Shown: positions 12,396 to 25,800 of the stretch, piece after piece
Numbering within the stretch: the first letter of the stretch is position 1
How the letters are laid out: every line of letters begins with the position of its first letter
Assembly (NCBI GenBank): GCA_029168955.1
Contig: JAPDOI010000194.1
Coordinates: forward strand, 620,001 to 684,000
DNA: 64,000 nt
Direction of reading: 5' to 3'
Source of the DNA: Aplectana chamaeleonis
Taxonomy: Eukaryota > Nematoda > Chromadorea > Rhabditida > Cosmocercidae
Notes under the pieces: model-generated
What the model was told of the DNA's origin: nothing
What the model saw: only the letters and a program-made list of their open reading frames with translations
Databases searched by the model: none
Program-made: the position numbers and the translations under genes

Positions 12396-12653
12396 CCATT
12401 CATTAGATGCACCTTTTGATCGATTTCCACCTTATAGAACTGAAAGCCAAGACTGAAAAAGCGATTCAGAGAAAAAGGTCGTTTATACCACGTTTGTCAA
12501 AGGGCATTTTTCCTATTTCTGGTCTGACAGGGTGACTTCGCTTTTTTTTAGCTTAATTTCGGTCTCGTTTACTGAACCGCTGAGCTACGGCCCATTTAAG
12601 CAATGTAGACGACACTAGAAGGCGCTCAAAACCACTTTCGCTGAATGGACATT

Positions 12654-12937
12654 TATTGTGCTTATCTGAGCCAAACTCCTGTCTGCAATTGCGTCTCGAC
12701 AACTCTTTGCGGCCGCGCGCTTCCGAGTCAGAAAAGTTTTCGGCGCCGCAGCCACCAATCTTTTGACTCTAGGTGGGTTTTGAAAACTGGAAACTAAAAA
12801 ACATTGGAGAAAACTATATAGAAAATCTACACCGATTCGGCTTTGGCGCTGGAAACTCGACTCACTCGAGCGCGTGCGTCCGCGAAGCGTGTCGAGACGC
12901 AATTGCGGACCGGAATTTGGCCCAGAGAAACACAGTA
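12654..12937. mobile_element. GGTCCGCAATTGCGTCTCGA hairpin MITE, copy 2
   Basis: Long terminal inverted repeats (about 65 bp) begin TATTGTGCTT and end AACACAGTA. The core has CAATCTTTTGACTCTAGGTG. A TA target duplication is plausible, as in Tc1/mariner MITEs. Confidence 0.7.
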
Positions 12938-13229
12938 CAACCTTAACGAGTATTTAAGTCGCCCGCGGTTTGAAAAAAAAACGGGTCTGAAAAACTCGTG
13001 GATGTGCATGAAATTTTCTGCTGTAGGGCTGAATAGAAGTCGAAAAGAGCGAATTGAAAAACAGACCGGCGATGCAACGCCAAACAATTTCTAAACTTAG
13101 GTGGCGACACCTCCTTTGGAAAAATTCCAATATTGCTTGACTCTGCTGGTGGCTCAGTTTCGGTTCACTATATGAAGTAACTCAACAGACGGTGACTTTC
13201 TCTGAGTCTAAACAGTCGACTTTCGAGTT

Positions 13230-13445
13230 CATCCAACTGTTGGGGTCTATCGAGTATTCGAGTCTTCGACTAACTTGAGATTCCAAAATTTCGGATAATC
13301 GAGTTCACGATTAGCTCGGTTTCTTGTAATTTTGAATAATTGAGTTTTCGACTTACTCGATTTTTAAAATTTTCGAATAATCGAGTTTCGACTAACTCGA
13401 TTTTTCAACATTTCGAATAATCGAGCAGTCGAATGACTCGATGTC
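13230..13445. repeat. Degenerate tandem repeat, TCGAATAATCGAGTTTTCGA units
   Basis: Roughly 43-45-bp units rich in AATCGAGT...ACTCGAT. Related to 2395-2560. It lies just downstream of the STELLO-like gene's stop codon. Confidence 0.6.
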
Positions 13446-13747
13446 GACTGTTTCAGTCGATATCGAGACTCGATGTATGATCGGTAGCACGGCTGCTAAA
13501 ATCAAAATTTTAATACACAGATTGCATAGCATGCACGTACCTACATAAATAGTTGTGCTTGAAAACAGATAAAGCGTTGCTGTGACTGGAAGAAGTGCGT
13601 TGGAAACAGAAAATCCGATCAGAGGGATTGACAAAAGCAAGAAAAGTGTGCCTGCGCACAAAGTCTGTACGAGTGTATACGGAGTTCAAGACCCAAAATT
13701 TCGAAATGAAGATTGATACTCTTAAGTATATGGCACAAACAGTCGGT

Positions 13748-13853
13748 TCATGAAGGAAAAGTTTTGTTATGCGAGAACTTCTGAGTGCTGGAATTGGCAG
13801 TTGCGATCCCGATTAGATTCCTCCGGAACGTTGTTAGTACGGTTTCGCAGAAT
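13748..13853 (-). CDS. STELLO-like gene, exon 20, terminal exon with stop
   Basis: Acceptor AATCGTTTAG. It encodes FCETVLTTFRRNLIGIATAN, then SSTQKFSHNKTFPS and a TGA at 13748-13750. RR.FCETV...FRR is the expected C-terminus. No clear AATAAA signal was seen immediately downstream. Confidence 0.88.
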
Positions 13854-16800
13854 CTAAACGATTTCCTTATGTAGCCACTTTCACATCAAATCAAAAAGGA
13901 GATCGATTTTGATAACTCACGTTCGACGAGTTGTTAAGTTTGCAAAAGTGTTTGCCTTCAAGGGGTGCATCATCATGAGATTTTCGTTGTATCTTCTTGG
14001 CCACTCTTCTCGGCTGCCTTTCTCCAGAAGTAGGTCATACTGCGACGATTTTAGCCTGAATTTGAGAGTAAGCCTGGAGTTAAGAAACAGAACGGTAAAC
14101 GCATTCACGCCGACCTCTTATATTCCACAGTGTGAAGGAACTTCGAAATAGCAATCTCTTCAAAAAGTGTGGCTTCAAAAAATACTTCCATCAATCCCGC
14201 ATGGTAATTGAGCAGTGATGAAGGAATATAATAGCTAAAACTTGGGATTGCTATCTGTCGTATGCTATGAATTGTCAAAGGCAGTGTCCACGATAAAAAC
14301 CATGTCTGATTTTTTTGGTGGATATCGGCAGCTGCGGGGCCTAGTGGAACCCTAACGTTGAAAAAACAGAAAAATGAACTCGAAACGGTCCCCTCCGGCC
14401 CCAAAGTTGGACACCCATCAGCTCGTCACCCCCAGATGCACTTTCCACGCCCACCGACGTGAACCAATGAATGCTCGAGATCGTGAGATGGGCGATCGTT
14501 TCCGATCAATAGCACCTATCTTCCCTTCATTCTCAACTTCAGTTTCTACTCAGGTCAGCTCGCATACATCGGCTGCAAAAGACGGAAGTTACAAGCCTCG
14601 GACAAATCGTCCACCATGTTTCCTTAGCACAATATTTGAGGGACCATAACTCCGCTCCCTCAAGGTTTTGTGCGATTTCAGAGATACCATTGGAATCAGC
14701 ATGGGGCCATTTTCAAGATAGGCGGAAAAACAGAAAAACGATTTCTATCATGAACACTGCCTTTAAGGGAAGAACTCTCTCTTTTCAACATTGGCTCCAA
14801 TAAAATAGAGAGGAAGCGAAGACGACAAAAAAATCCTATTGATTTCACTATAATCCACTCCTAAAACTAAATGAGAATCTGCACGGGAGATACCGAATCT
14901 AGATTTTCTCTAATTCCTTATTTTCATTGCATTGTGCAACAAACCAATGCGTTCAACCTGATAGCATAGCTCGAATTTGCTACGAAGGTGTTTGCAGACA
15001 TTCCGAACTAATTTTGTGTTATTTGCCGTTCAGGTCAAGGTATCCTGAAACATAAGCTGTCGGGCGAGCACTCTTCCCCTTTAAATACCGTCCCTGGTAT
15101 GGACCACCAGTTCAGGACCTATATAGGCGTACATGTCATTTACTGGTGCGACTCCTTTTCTTGCAGATGCACAGTCTCGTAGCATCACGTGTAGAAAATA
15201 GATAGTCTTCGACTTTGGAAGGAATAATAACCGATGGAAGACAGAATTATCCCGAGATGTAGAGTTCAAGTAATAAATTTAGTCTGATGAATGGACGGGG
15301 CTGCTACGGTAGATCGACGCGCGAAAATCGAAACCGCGTTGGCCAGTGATGCTGCCAACTTCGCATGGCCAGTCGCCTGATCCATGCGTCAGACTAGTGT
15401 GCTTCTCTGGGCCAAATTCCGATCCGCAATCGCGTCTCACAACGCTTTGCTGCACGCGCTCTAGTCAGTCGAGTTTTCACCCCAAAGCCGACTCGATGTG
15501 GCATTTTTATACAGTTTTCTTCGATTTTGTTTAGTCTCCAGTTTCCCAAACCCACCTAGAGTCAAAAGATCGGCGGCTGCGGCGCTGGAAACAATTCCGA
15601 CTCGAAAGCGCGCGGCTGAAAAGCGTGTCGAGACGCAATTGTGGACCGGACTTTGACCCAGAGAAGCACAGTAAACCGAATACGGAAACCATATACGAGA
15701 CCAAAAATCGAAATGTCTGCGGACCTGGATTGATCTGACATATGGTTTTTATTGGCTAGATCGGTAGAGCATGATCGGAAACCAACACGACCAGAACTTG
15801 AAGTGTTCTAAATGATCCGCCGGCCCGGTGTTCTTCACGGCGTACTGTGCCGCTAAGGCTTTCAAAACTAATAACAAATGTGAAGAAACATATTTCGATG
15901 ATCGAACAATGGAATTATACTATCGGTGACCCCTTGTTCCATGCCAAAGACGAAAAACGTTTATGTTTTTTTACGACATACAACTTCCAACTGCAACATC
16001 CATAGAAACTCCATAGAAACAGAACGAATTGGATGACTGATTGATGACGCTTTCAGTCAAAGTATGTCCATAGTAACACTCTCACCCGGAAAGCGTGCAA
16101 TGCAGGTTTGAGTCATGCCTGACAGTTTTGCGTTCAAATCAGCTACCTTGTGATATCTCCATAGAGTTTTGTACTGATAAAGTTTCTAAAAATTTTTGTA
16201 TGAAATTCGCCTATGGTTTTTGCAATTTGTTAATGCCAAACGCCAAAAACGGCGGACTTACGAGCGCAATCTACGCCATCGAAAAGTGACTTTTGCCAGA
16301 AATCGGATTCGACAACTCATGTGGAATTCGAGCATCCATTAGTGATTGACTGAAGTTTGATGTTGTATATCGTGTAACAACATAAACGAAATTTCGACTT
16401 TGGCATGGAACACGGGGTAATCGATAGCGATGAATCGTTTCACCGTAGTCGCATAATGCTCAATTTCACGGCACACCCTTGAAATGTAAATTCGAAAACC
16501 GGGAATGGGCAGAGCGCCGAGGAAAGTTTTCGAGACCCATTTGGGAGTGCGCAGAGCGGCGGGAAAAGTGTGCGGGACCCAACTAGGAGCGCACATGACG
16601 CCACGGAAAGTGTGCGCGATCCAACTGGGAGTGCGCAGTGCGCCGGGAAAAGTGTCGCTGCTTCAGATGGGATTGCGCAGAGCGCCAGAAATAGTGTGTT
16701 GGACCCAACTATGAGTGCTCACGGCGCCGGAGGAAGTGTCTTGGACCCATCTGGGAGTGCGCACAGCGCCGCAAAAAATGTCGGGGATTCAACCGGGAAT

Positions 16801-19800
16801 GCGCAGAGCGCCAGAAATAGTGTGTTGGATCCAATTTAAAGTGCTTCGAGCGCCGGAGGAAAAGTCTTTGGCCCAGTGGGAGTGCTCAGAACGCCGGAGG
16901 AAGCGTTTTGGACCCATCTGGGAGTGCGCAGAGCGGCGGAAAAAGTGTCAGGAATCTAACCGGGAATGCGCAGAGCGCTAGAAATTGTGTGTTGGATCCA
17001 ACTATGAGTGCTCAAAGCGCCGGAGGGAGTGTCTTGAACCAACTGGGAGTGCGCATAACGCCGGGGAAAGTGTGCGCGATCCAACTGGGAGTGCGCAGTG
17101 CGCCGGGAAAAGTGTCGCTGCTTCAAATGGGATTGCACAGAGCGCCAGAAATAGTATGTTGGACCCAACTATGACTGCTCAGGCCGCCGGAGGAAGTGTT
17201 TTGGACCCATGTGGGAGTGCGCACAGCGCCGCGAAAAGTATGCGGGACCGAACTGAGTGTGCACATAGCGCCGCGGACAAAGTGCGGGACTCATCAGAGA
17301 ATGCGCATAGCGCTTAGAAGAGGAATCCCTTGTTCCTGTTGCTGAAGTAGCTCACAGTAAGAAAGCCTGTTAGAAGTTTTACATAAAAAACACCAGGCAC
17401 AAGCTATGTTGGGAAGGGACCCTTAAAAAATAAATGACATTTTGAAAAGTTTAGCTTCCTGGAAAAAGTAATGATTTGGGATGGTTTTATTTTCAAACAA
17501 CTAAATATATTTTCATATTCCAGCTGAACGGAAGGATACTACGTTCCCAGTAAAATTTCCAAAAAGTGAAAAAAAATGTCCGGAAACACTCCAAGAAATG
17601 ATCTGGCTTCAAATGACTCGATGTAAAGGAATAATCGGGAAATGTACTGAAATAGCTGAATATGCGATTTCGCGGTCAAGCATTCATTGATAAGTGTAGT
17701 GAGCAGAGAGTGTTCGCAGCTTACAAGCGTTTCCGTAGAACTCATCAGAGCAAAATCATTCGCGATGTGAAAAGCAGCAAAGATTTTTTCGGGAGTTGTG
17801 ATACGACAATCAGAAAATGTCAAGGTACGTGAGCGCAACTCGTCAGTCCACATTGCGGATGACTTTTTTTGATGAGTTCTATGGAAACGCTTGTAAGCTG
17901 CGAACCCTCTTTGCTCACTACACTTATCAATAATTGGTCTATGCTCGACCGCCACATCGCATATTCAGCTATTTCACAACATTTCCGATTCTTTCTTTAC
18001 ATCGAGTCATTTGAAGCCAAATCATTTCTTGGAGTATTTCAGAACATTTTTTTTACATTCTGGAGATTTTACTGGGAACGTAGTATTCTTCCCTTCAGCT
18101 GAAATATAGAAATATATTTAGTTGCTTGAAAATAAAACCATGCCAAATCATTACTTTTTCGAGGAAGCTAAACTTTTCGAAATTTCATGTTTTCCTTTTT
18201 TTATGGTAACGGGTTTTCATGGTTTTTTTTATATAACGTCACTCAGACATCTTCCGTAATCTTGAAAATCGAAGAAAAGTATTCGATAGGTGATCAGTTT
18301 CTCAAATGTCATAGAAGGCGAAGCTTCGGTCAAATCTGAATTGAAAAAAAAACTCATACATAATGTAAACAGTCCAAAAGGACGAAATTGGCAGCAAATT
18401 TAGCTCCATGTTCAACATACACAAATGGACCCTACATTATATTAGAGTGAATTACACCCTATTATCCAAAGGAAACGAAAATACAATACTCTGTTAGAAT
18501 TACGTAATCGGTAGTGAACGCAAAATTGCGTCATTTGAATTAGCGGGCGACCCGCCGATGACTGACCACTAGACTATGTCAACGAATATTCGGAAAACGA
18601 ATATTCGGCCGAACAAACGAATAATCTAATATTCGAATAATTCGATTATTCGGAGAAGTCAATTTTTCGATTAATTCGTTTATTCGAATATTCGAACGGC
18701 ACAATAATCGAATATTCGGCCGAATAAACGAATAATTTCAGAAAAATAAGAAGCAGAGTCTCCGGCACATGTCCATTTCGGATGTCTCGAGATGAAATGT
18801 CCCCAATCAAACTGGTAGTAAGTTCGAATATAGACGGAATACTCCAATATTAAACATGAGATAGCCAGAAACCTAATGGTGGAGTATCTCGCTCGGCACC
18901 GAATTCGTGGGTAGACGTAACAGATACTGTTTTTTCATCTGATGGAGTATGCCCCAAACAAACTCGAGCGATGTTCCAGAAACGGCTACCGTACGCCGCT
19001 AGAGCATTATGTAATAATTAATTTCCATGAATTCAAGTCAGTCGCTGCAGCTTTGAGCCACTTTATATTCAACATTCTTCACCTTATATTTTTGCGGTCC
19101 AGAGGTGAAACGTCTCCAACCAAACTGGGTGCTATCCTAGCGATGGGGGCCACAATGTCTGGGTGCACTTGGCCCCGCCCATTTCATCGTGCCGCACTAA
19201 ATTTGAACACCTACTCGGGGTTACCCTCCCCCGCAGAAATCAGGAGTGTTTGCGGCACGAAAAAATGGGTGTGGACATGTGCGATACAACAGTGCCCCCT
19301 CCCCCGCTCAGATAGCACCCTAATTTGATAGGAAATTCGGATATTGTTGGTAGATATTGTTTAGAAAATCCAAAGAAAGTTGGAAGTGCCGGGAACGGTG
19401 GTTTGATTATGCGTACTCCGTCCGTACTTCTTATTCGAACACTCGCGCCTTTGGCCGAATATTCCAATTATTCGTATTCGAATCATTCAAATAATTCGAT
19501 TATTCGGAAGAGTCGAATTTTCGAATAATTCGTTTATTCGAGTATTCGAAAATTTTTATTCGTTTGATATATTCTACTGACCACGTCATTGAGGACTCGC
19601 TGTCGCGGCGACACCGTCGCACCAACGGCAAAGTATGTACTAGGCCTAAATAGGGGGAACTGCTGGTGTTCCGTTTCGACAAATCTTGTCGCGCCGGCAA
19701 TATTTGATCTTGTGTTTTTGAACTATTGGAACTAAAACCAACAAATCTCCTGTGTTCCATCCATCCAGTCTTTTCATATTCGTCGCAGCGCTATCGCCTG

Positions 19801-22800
19801 GCCCTCGTCTCACCGTATACTGAAATTTCATGGTTTATGTACTGCTTGTCTCCAAAATCGTACTTGGACGACTCAGCTTCCATTGATGAAAATTCTTACT
19901 CCAAGATCGAATTGCTTCCATATTCGTTGGATAGATGAATCGTTCCGGTATTTGATCTCAAATAAATCGACCACCAGTTCTGTTGCCCTGCGACCTGCAA
20001 GACTCATATATGACTTCAAACTGAAACGGCTGGACCACTTTGAGTGAAATTGGCGCGTTCAGTAAAAATTCCACATCTAAGGTAAATATTTCATCGCGAT
20101 TTTCGCTGAAAAAGGACCTAACTGTTGATGTGGCCAAAAACGATTCACCCGAGAGTAGCTAGGAACAAAACACATTGACTGAAATTCTAATGGCTCAGCG
20201 AATCATTAATACGTCTTTTTTCGCACCTGCCCTGCACACAACGAAAAATTGTCCATATGCGGGACCAATGCTTGTAAACAAAAAATAGTTGCTGTAATGA
20301 TTCTCTATCGATAGGGGCGTATGCCAGTAATTATTGCTTTCCGGAAGTTAGAATGAAGGGCAATTAGAGATAAGGGGAGGTTGCACGTAGGCGAGTATTA
20401 CGAAGGGGGTGGGGCAGGGTTTGGGGCGTCGGCGCGTTTGATGATCGCAGTGCGAGGACTGAAAATGGTTGGGGTAGCACTGAAAAATTGTTCCTCGCCA
20501 ACTCTACCTAGGAGGGTAGGGCAGCCGAGACACCGCTGAGACACCATTGATTTATGATCTCCAACCCTAGCACAGCGATCATCAAACGCTCCAACGCTCC
20601 AAACCCTGCCCCAACCCCTTCGAAGGACTCGCGTGACATCGGGGGCGGCATGCACGTACGCGGCGGGTTAGGTTGAGGTTAGGCAGGGTTTGGGGCGTCT
20701 GCGCGTTCCATGATTGCTGTGCGAGTGCAGGAGATAATCAATAGTTGGGGTCTTCACGGAGTTTCGGCTGCCCCACCCTCCCAGGTAGGGTTTGCGAGGG
20801 AAAGATTTTTCAGTGCTAGCCTAAGGGGTTGAGCAGAGTGCCGAAAGGGCGCGACGCGGCCTGATGATGGAGAGCCGTATTGATAGATTGCCGCGATCTA
20901 TCAATATGGCTCTCCATCATCATGCCGCGCCGCGCCCTGTTGGCACTCTGCTCAACCCCTAACCCCCTTTCAGCCCTCGCGCCGCTATCGTCAAACGCGC
21001 CGACGCTTCAAACTCTGCGTAATCCCAACGTAACCCTCCGCGTACGTGCATGCCACCCCGGCATGGATCCTAATGAGACTGTGCGTTCCCCATTGGAGGT
21101 TGGCGCAAGCTTGGTGCATCTATGTTCTAGCATATGGCACCGAGTTTGCGCTAACTTTCGATAGTGAACGCAAAGTCTCATTGAGATTCATGCCGACGTT
21201 ACGTTTATGCCGCCCAAGGATACCAAAGACCGTAGCAGCGAAAGTTATACATCGTGAGCATTAAAAGAAACCCACTGATTGTGAGTAAGAGCATGAGAAT
21301 CTCTCCAGAGCTAATAAGCTCGCTTTATCCGAATACAAAAACCATGCAAGAATGGAGGAAGTTACACCCTAAATGTGTTAGAAATAAGACGTGGGATAAT
21401 TCAGAGCATAAGACGAGCTACATCCTTTACCTCAAATTTTTTAGATTTGAAACTTCAGCTTCTAAGACGTTTAAAGGCAGCGTACGCGCAAAAACCGTGT
21501 TCGAGTTTTTCACTATTTTGCGCAGGTAGCCTCACCATATATTGCAAAAGACCGCCCAAATCACTCAAATTTCAGAGAAAAACTCGTTTGAAAATCACGG
21601 AGCATTCAGCCTCCTTTTTTGCACGTCTGTTCGGTGTGTCTTGTGTACTACACAAATGTCGGGAATGCAGGACGTCTGGAATGGTTTAGCCCCTGTAACA
21701 TCTTAGGTTGCTTATTTCTTTTGGCCTCTTCATTATCAAGAATTCTCTAAAATAAGAAGCATCCAATACACACGTTTGAACGCCGCGAGTATCTCTGGAA
21801 ATAAGTAATACAGAATTTTGGATTTGCCGGAGCCTGTTGTGGCGCTTCTGCTCCTCGTGCTAGATGATCGACCGGGGAAACGCCTTGTCAGACTACGGAG
21901 CATTTTTCAAGAGGCTATGGCATTATGAATACGCAGTATCGAGGTCTCAAGCTTTGTCAACTATCTGCACTTCGTTCAAACATTGGATTGAGAACAAAAA
22001 ACCAAGTGCGGTTTTCTGCGCGGACGCTGCCTTCAAAGTTTTTAACAGAGTAAAATCGCGGTGGTGCGCAACGCTCGACGTACAATCTGACCGCCTACTG
22101 AGATCTGATAGCAATACACGTTGTGACTACTTTAGAATGGATCCCAATCAGGTACGTGCAGCAAATGAAGTTTGAGGAATGTCATTTGTCGGTCTTTTTC
22201 GACCAAATTTCGACGAATGCCTTTTGCCGATTTTCATAATGAAATGCCGCGCAACCTTGGTTCAGTATCCAAAAATAGATTTCCTGTTAAGTTCAAAATT
22301 CTACTTTTCGAGAATGCAAGTTGAGTAATTCAAAGCCGGAATACTTGAAAATACGCCAAAATACGAACGATGCAAATTTTAAATATCCAAAATGAATTAT
22401 TAGCATCCAATGTTTGGCGAGTAGCAAAGTGTAAGCGGCTCTTCGAGGGCCCGTTGAGCTGTAACTAACAAAGCTCTTCTGGGCAAACCACCAAGGTGAG
22501 TTGGTTCATCAACAGTACACTGCTCAGGTCCAATGGTGGTGTTTCAGGTCTGAAGAAGGCTCTAAGAGCCGAAAGCTAACCAGGAAGGTTGAAACTTTCA
22601 AGAGAAGTTTAGAAAGACTTTTCGAGACTTTTGGAACTTTAAAGGCATCGTTCACGATGAATTTCGTTTTCTAGTTTTTCATATATAATGAGAGCTCTAG
22701 TACCCTGTATATCAGCTATGTAGAAAAAACCGCAAGAAAATCACTGAAAACCCTTTTTAAGACCAAAAATATCTCAATCGACTTTTGAGCAAGGAAGAGT

Positions 22801-25800
22801 CGATCGCTAGAGATCGCTGTTTTGACCAACGATCTCACGATCAAATGAAGTTTATCTTTCCTTGAATGAATCTATGGAGGAGGAAAGGTTAATCGATGCG
22901 TGTATAAAATTCATTTTTTACGTAATTGTATAGTATATTCTCTCAACTTCGCCTCAGTTGTACTGTAGAAAATGTTGATCACTTACAATTATGATGGCGG
23001 ACAGCAAATTGTGCCAGATGACTGACGGAGGGCCGGCATCTCTTGACGGAATTTTAGACATTCGACCTCATTTATCTTCACAAAAAGGCGTTTTTAATCG
23101 AACAAACTCTATCTACGTTCTTAGGTGGACCCAGAGAATCATTCAAACCGAAAAAACGGTGAGTGGTTTTCAGCGCGTACGATGCCTTTAAGGGCATCGT
23201 CCGCTCCGAAAACCGTATATTATTTTTCCATGTTTTTGTATAGCTTGGTCTCTGTAGGGAACGAAAATGTCAAAAGAGCCGCTCAAAAAACTTGATCTGT
23301 AAAGAAAACCAACTTGTATACGCTGTTAAGTTGGATTTGAATTTTGCGTCAAAATCGTTTTTGAAGCTTTTCTGCGTTCGGAGGCCTGGTCACTGTCATT
23401 TTTGAAGTTTTCCTGCATGAGGAGATTGCGCCACAAATGTTTTCCATGTTCTTCGACGGTCGCATCAACATTTAAGGAAAAATTGCTAGATGATCGACCA
23501 AGAAGTGCTAGATGATCGACCCCAGAGCAGTTTTCAGGTGGCCGTAACTTTTAAGGTGCGCATTTTCATAACCTCAAGTTTCGTGAGTGATGTCGGCAAA
23601 CCCGGATGGTTCTATTGTACAAACCAAATTGGAAATGGTTTTCAGCGCACACGATGCCTTTAATGAAGTTTTGCAGCCTCTCTGTCTATTCGCATTGTAC
23701 TGTGCTTTCTGGACCAAATTCCGGTCCGCAATTGCGTGGAAAATAAGAAAAATTGGAGAAAATTATATAAAAAAGCCAAATCGAGTCGGCTTTGGAAACC
23801 CGACTGACTCGAGAGCGTGCAGCTGCAAAGCGTGTCGAGACGCAATTTCGGACCGGAATTCGGCCCAGATAAGCACAGTAAATAACAAAACTCCGGTGAC
23901 AATGACTATCGATGGGAAGATTTTGCGCCCGACGACAGCGTCGCAGCTGGCAGGTGGAATGACACAGACATACTTTCAAATGCGAAACTGTTACACCCTT
24001 CAAAGCCAAGAAAGATTTTTAAAACCTTTACCTACCAACTGGCAAGGGCCACCACGTTCCTTGCGTGCCTTCTACTTTAACTAAACCTTCTGGATGCAGA
24101 ACAGAAGTGGGGTCGATTTCGTTCCAGAAATTATAAATGGCGTCCTCTGCTAGCACCATATAACCTTCAAAATCTGCTATTACAATATAACCTCCGAGAT
24201 AGCTAACCGATTTTCAAAATAATGTTGGAATTCACGACTAGGAATGTAGTACCAGTTCTCGGAAGCATGTTTCTTTTGTAGTTATTGAAAACTCGCCGGA
24301 CCTGATGCTCCAACAAGCCGGAGCTCTTTGACCTTCACTAAACAGTAATACGCATAGAAACCCCGGACCATCTCAGCAGTTGACAAGTGGATGTAGTTGA
24401 AAGGGCGCACAATCTTTGGGAAGTTTTCTGAAACACCTCTCATTAGCTCAAGCTTGACATACCATCTCGAATTGGGCTCGTATTCATCCACATAAGCTCT
24501 GGCTTATCCGTAGTGACCTGTCGGCTTTGATTATCACCAGCAGCGGAGCGGTGAGCCATGGTGAGATACAACTAGTGATAAGGAGCTTTCGACGAAAATG
24601 CCACCGCTCCCCCTCGCTGTGATAATGGAAAACAGGAGTTCACTTGAACTGAAACAGAGTCTACAATTTGTTGTCTGTTTCATAAAAAAGTTAACCCATA
24701 CTGATTTTTCAACCTTCCATGAGGATGGTTAAAATAATGGAAATGAATATATTGGCGATGAGGGCCCAACTTAACGGAAATGGCAGTTGCATAGTGGAAG
24801 CACATCTTCAGCTTTAATTTGTTCACCTTCACCATACTCATCAGGGTGGAACGGTCCACAGAATATTGTAAGACCAAAGTATGATTGGTACATTCTTTGC
24901 AGCAAACCAATTGTGTTGTTCCACTTGTAGTTGCTGGTTATAACCAGAACCTGGAAAGTGGTTTAGAACTATTAGGTTCATGTGCAATTATTGAGACATT
25001 TTCAAAACGTGTTTTCTTCTCCGACAAGTCCTTATGGTACAGTGTGGTATAACATTCAAAAGCGCATTTTTGCTCTACTGAACGCTTCTTGCGAATTGCA
25101 TAGAATCCAATGGTGTTCGAGTTTAACTTTTGAGTTTGAAATTTGTTGTTGAGACTTTTTCAACTATGTGCTTGCTTATACATTGACAGAAGCTTCCACA
25201 GACTACCGGTTCAATCGCACGTTGCGAAACTTGCAGACGAACTAGATTGACAAGGAGTTGGATGACTCTGTGACCGTTGTGAAAGCGTGGACGGCATCTG
25301 AAGTCCGCTTCTCCTTTGCCCGTGAGATCGACCGTCTGCAAGCAAATGGGACACGGTCCTGCAAGTGGATGATGACTGCGCTCGGGAATGACCATTGAAA
25401 CACTTTTTTGTTCACTGTTGATAGCGTTTTCGATGGATAAACCTCGTTGAAAATAGTTGAAATAGATCGTGTAGTCAGAGCTGATTGTGAGACCACACTT
25501 GAAATTTGAAAGGCAATGTCATATTTTAAAGATCATATCACGACTCTTCAAAAATTGGGGCTCGTTATTTCGACCTGGACTACGTGAACTCCTGCTAGAA
25601 GTTTTGTAAGCTATGAGCCAATACTCGTGGAGAAAATGGTCTGTACAGGCTATAAAACGGCGAAATTCACATGGTTCCTACGCGTGCTGGTGCGGAGCGG
25701 AGGTTAGAAACAGTGAGAGAGCGGAGGGCAGACGGAGGCTGAGGCATCGTGCGCGCCGCTCGAACTCGAATGATGTCAATTACGACGTTTTATAGAATTA

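Noticed and set aside
13392..13661. Hydrophobic 89-residue minus-strand frame, possible membrane protein
   Set aside because: Overlaps the degenerate TCGA repeat at its end, lies downstream of the host gene's stop, and has no recognisable family or partner exon.
16499..17317. CRISPR-like regular repeats
   Set aside because: Units are contiguous 21+21-bp tandem repeats without unique spacers, and the genome is eukaryotic.
24032..24036. Alternative donor GTAAAG for exon 15
   Set aside because: It would leave phase 2, incompatible with exon 16, which needs phase 1.
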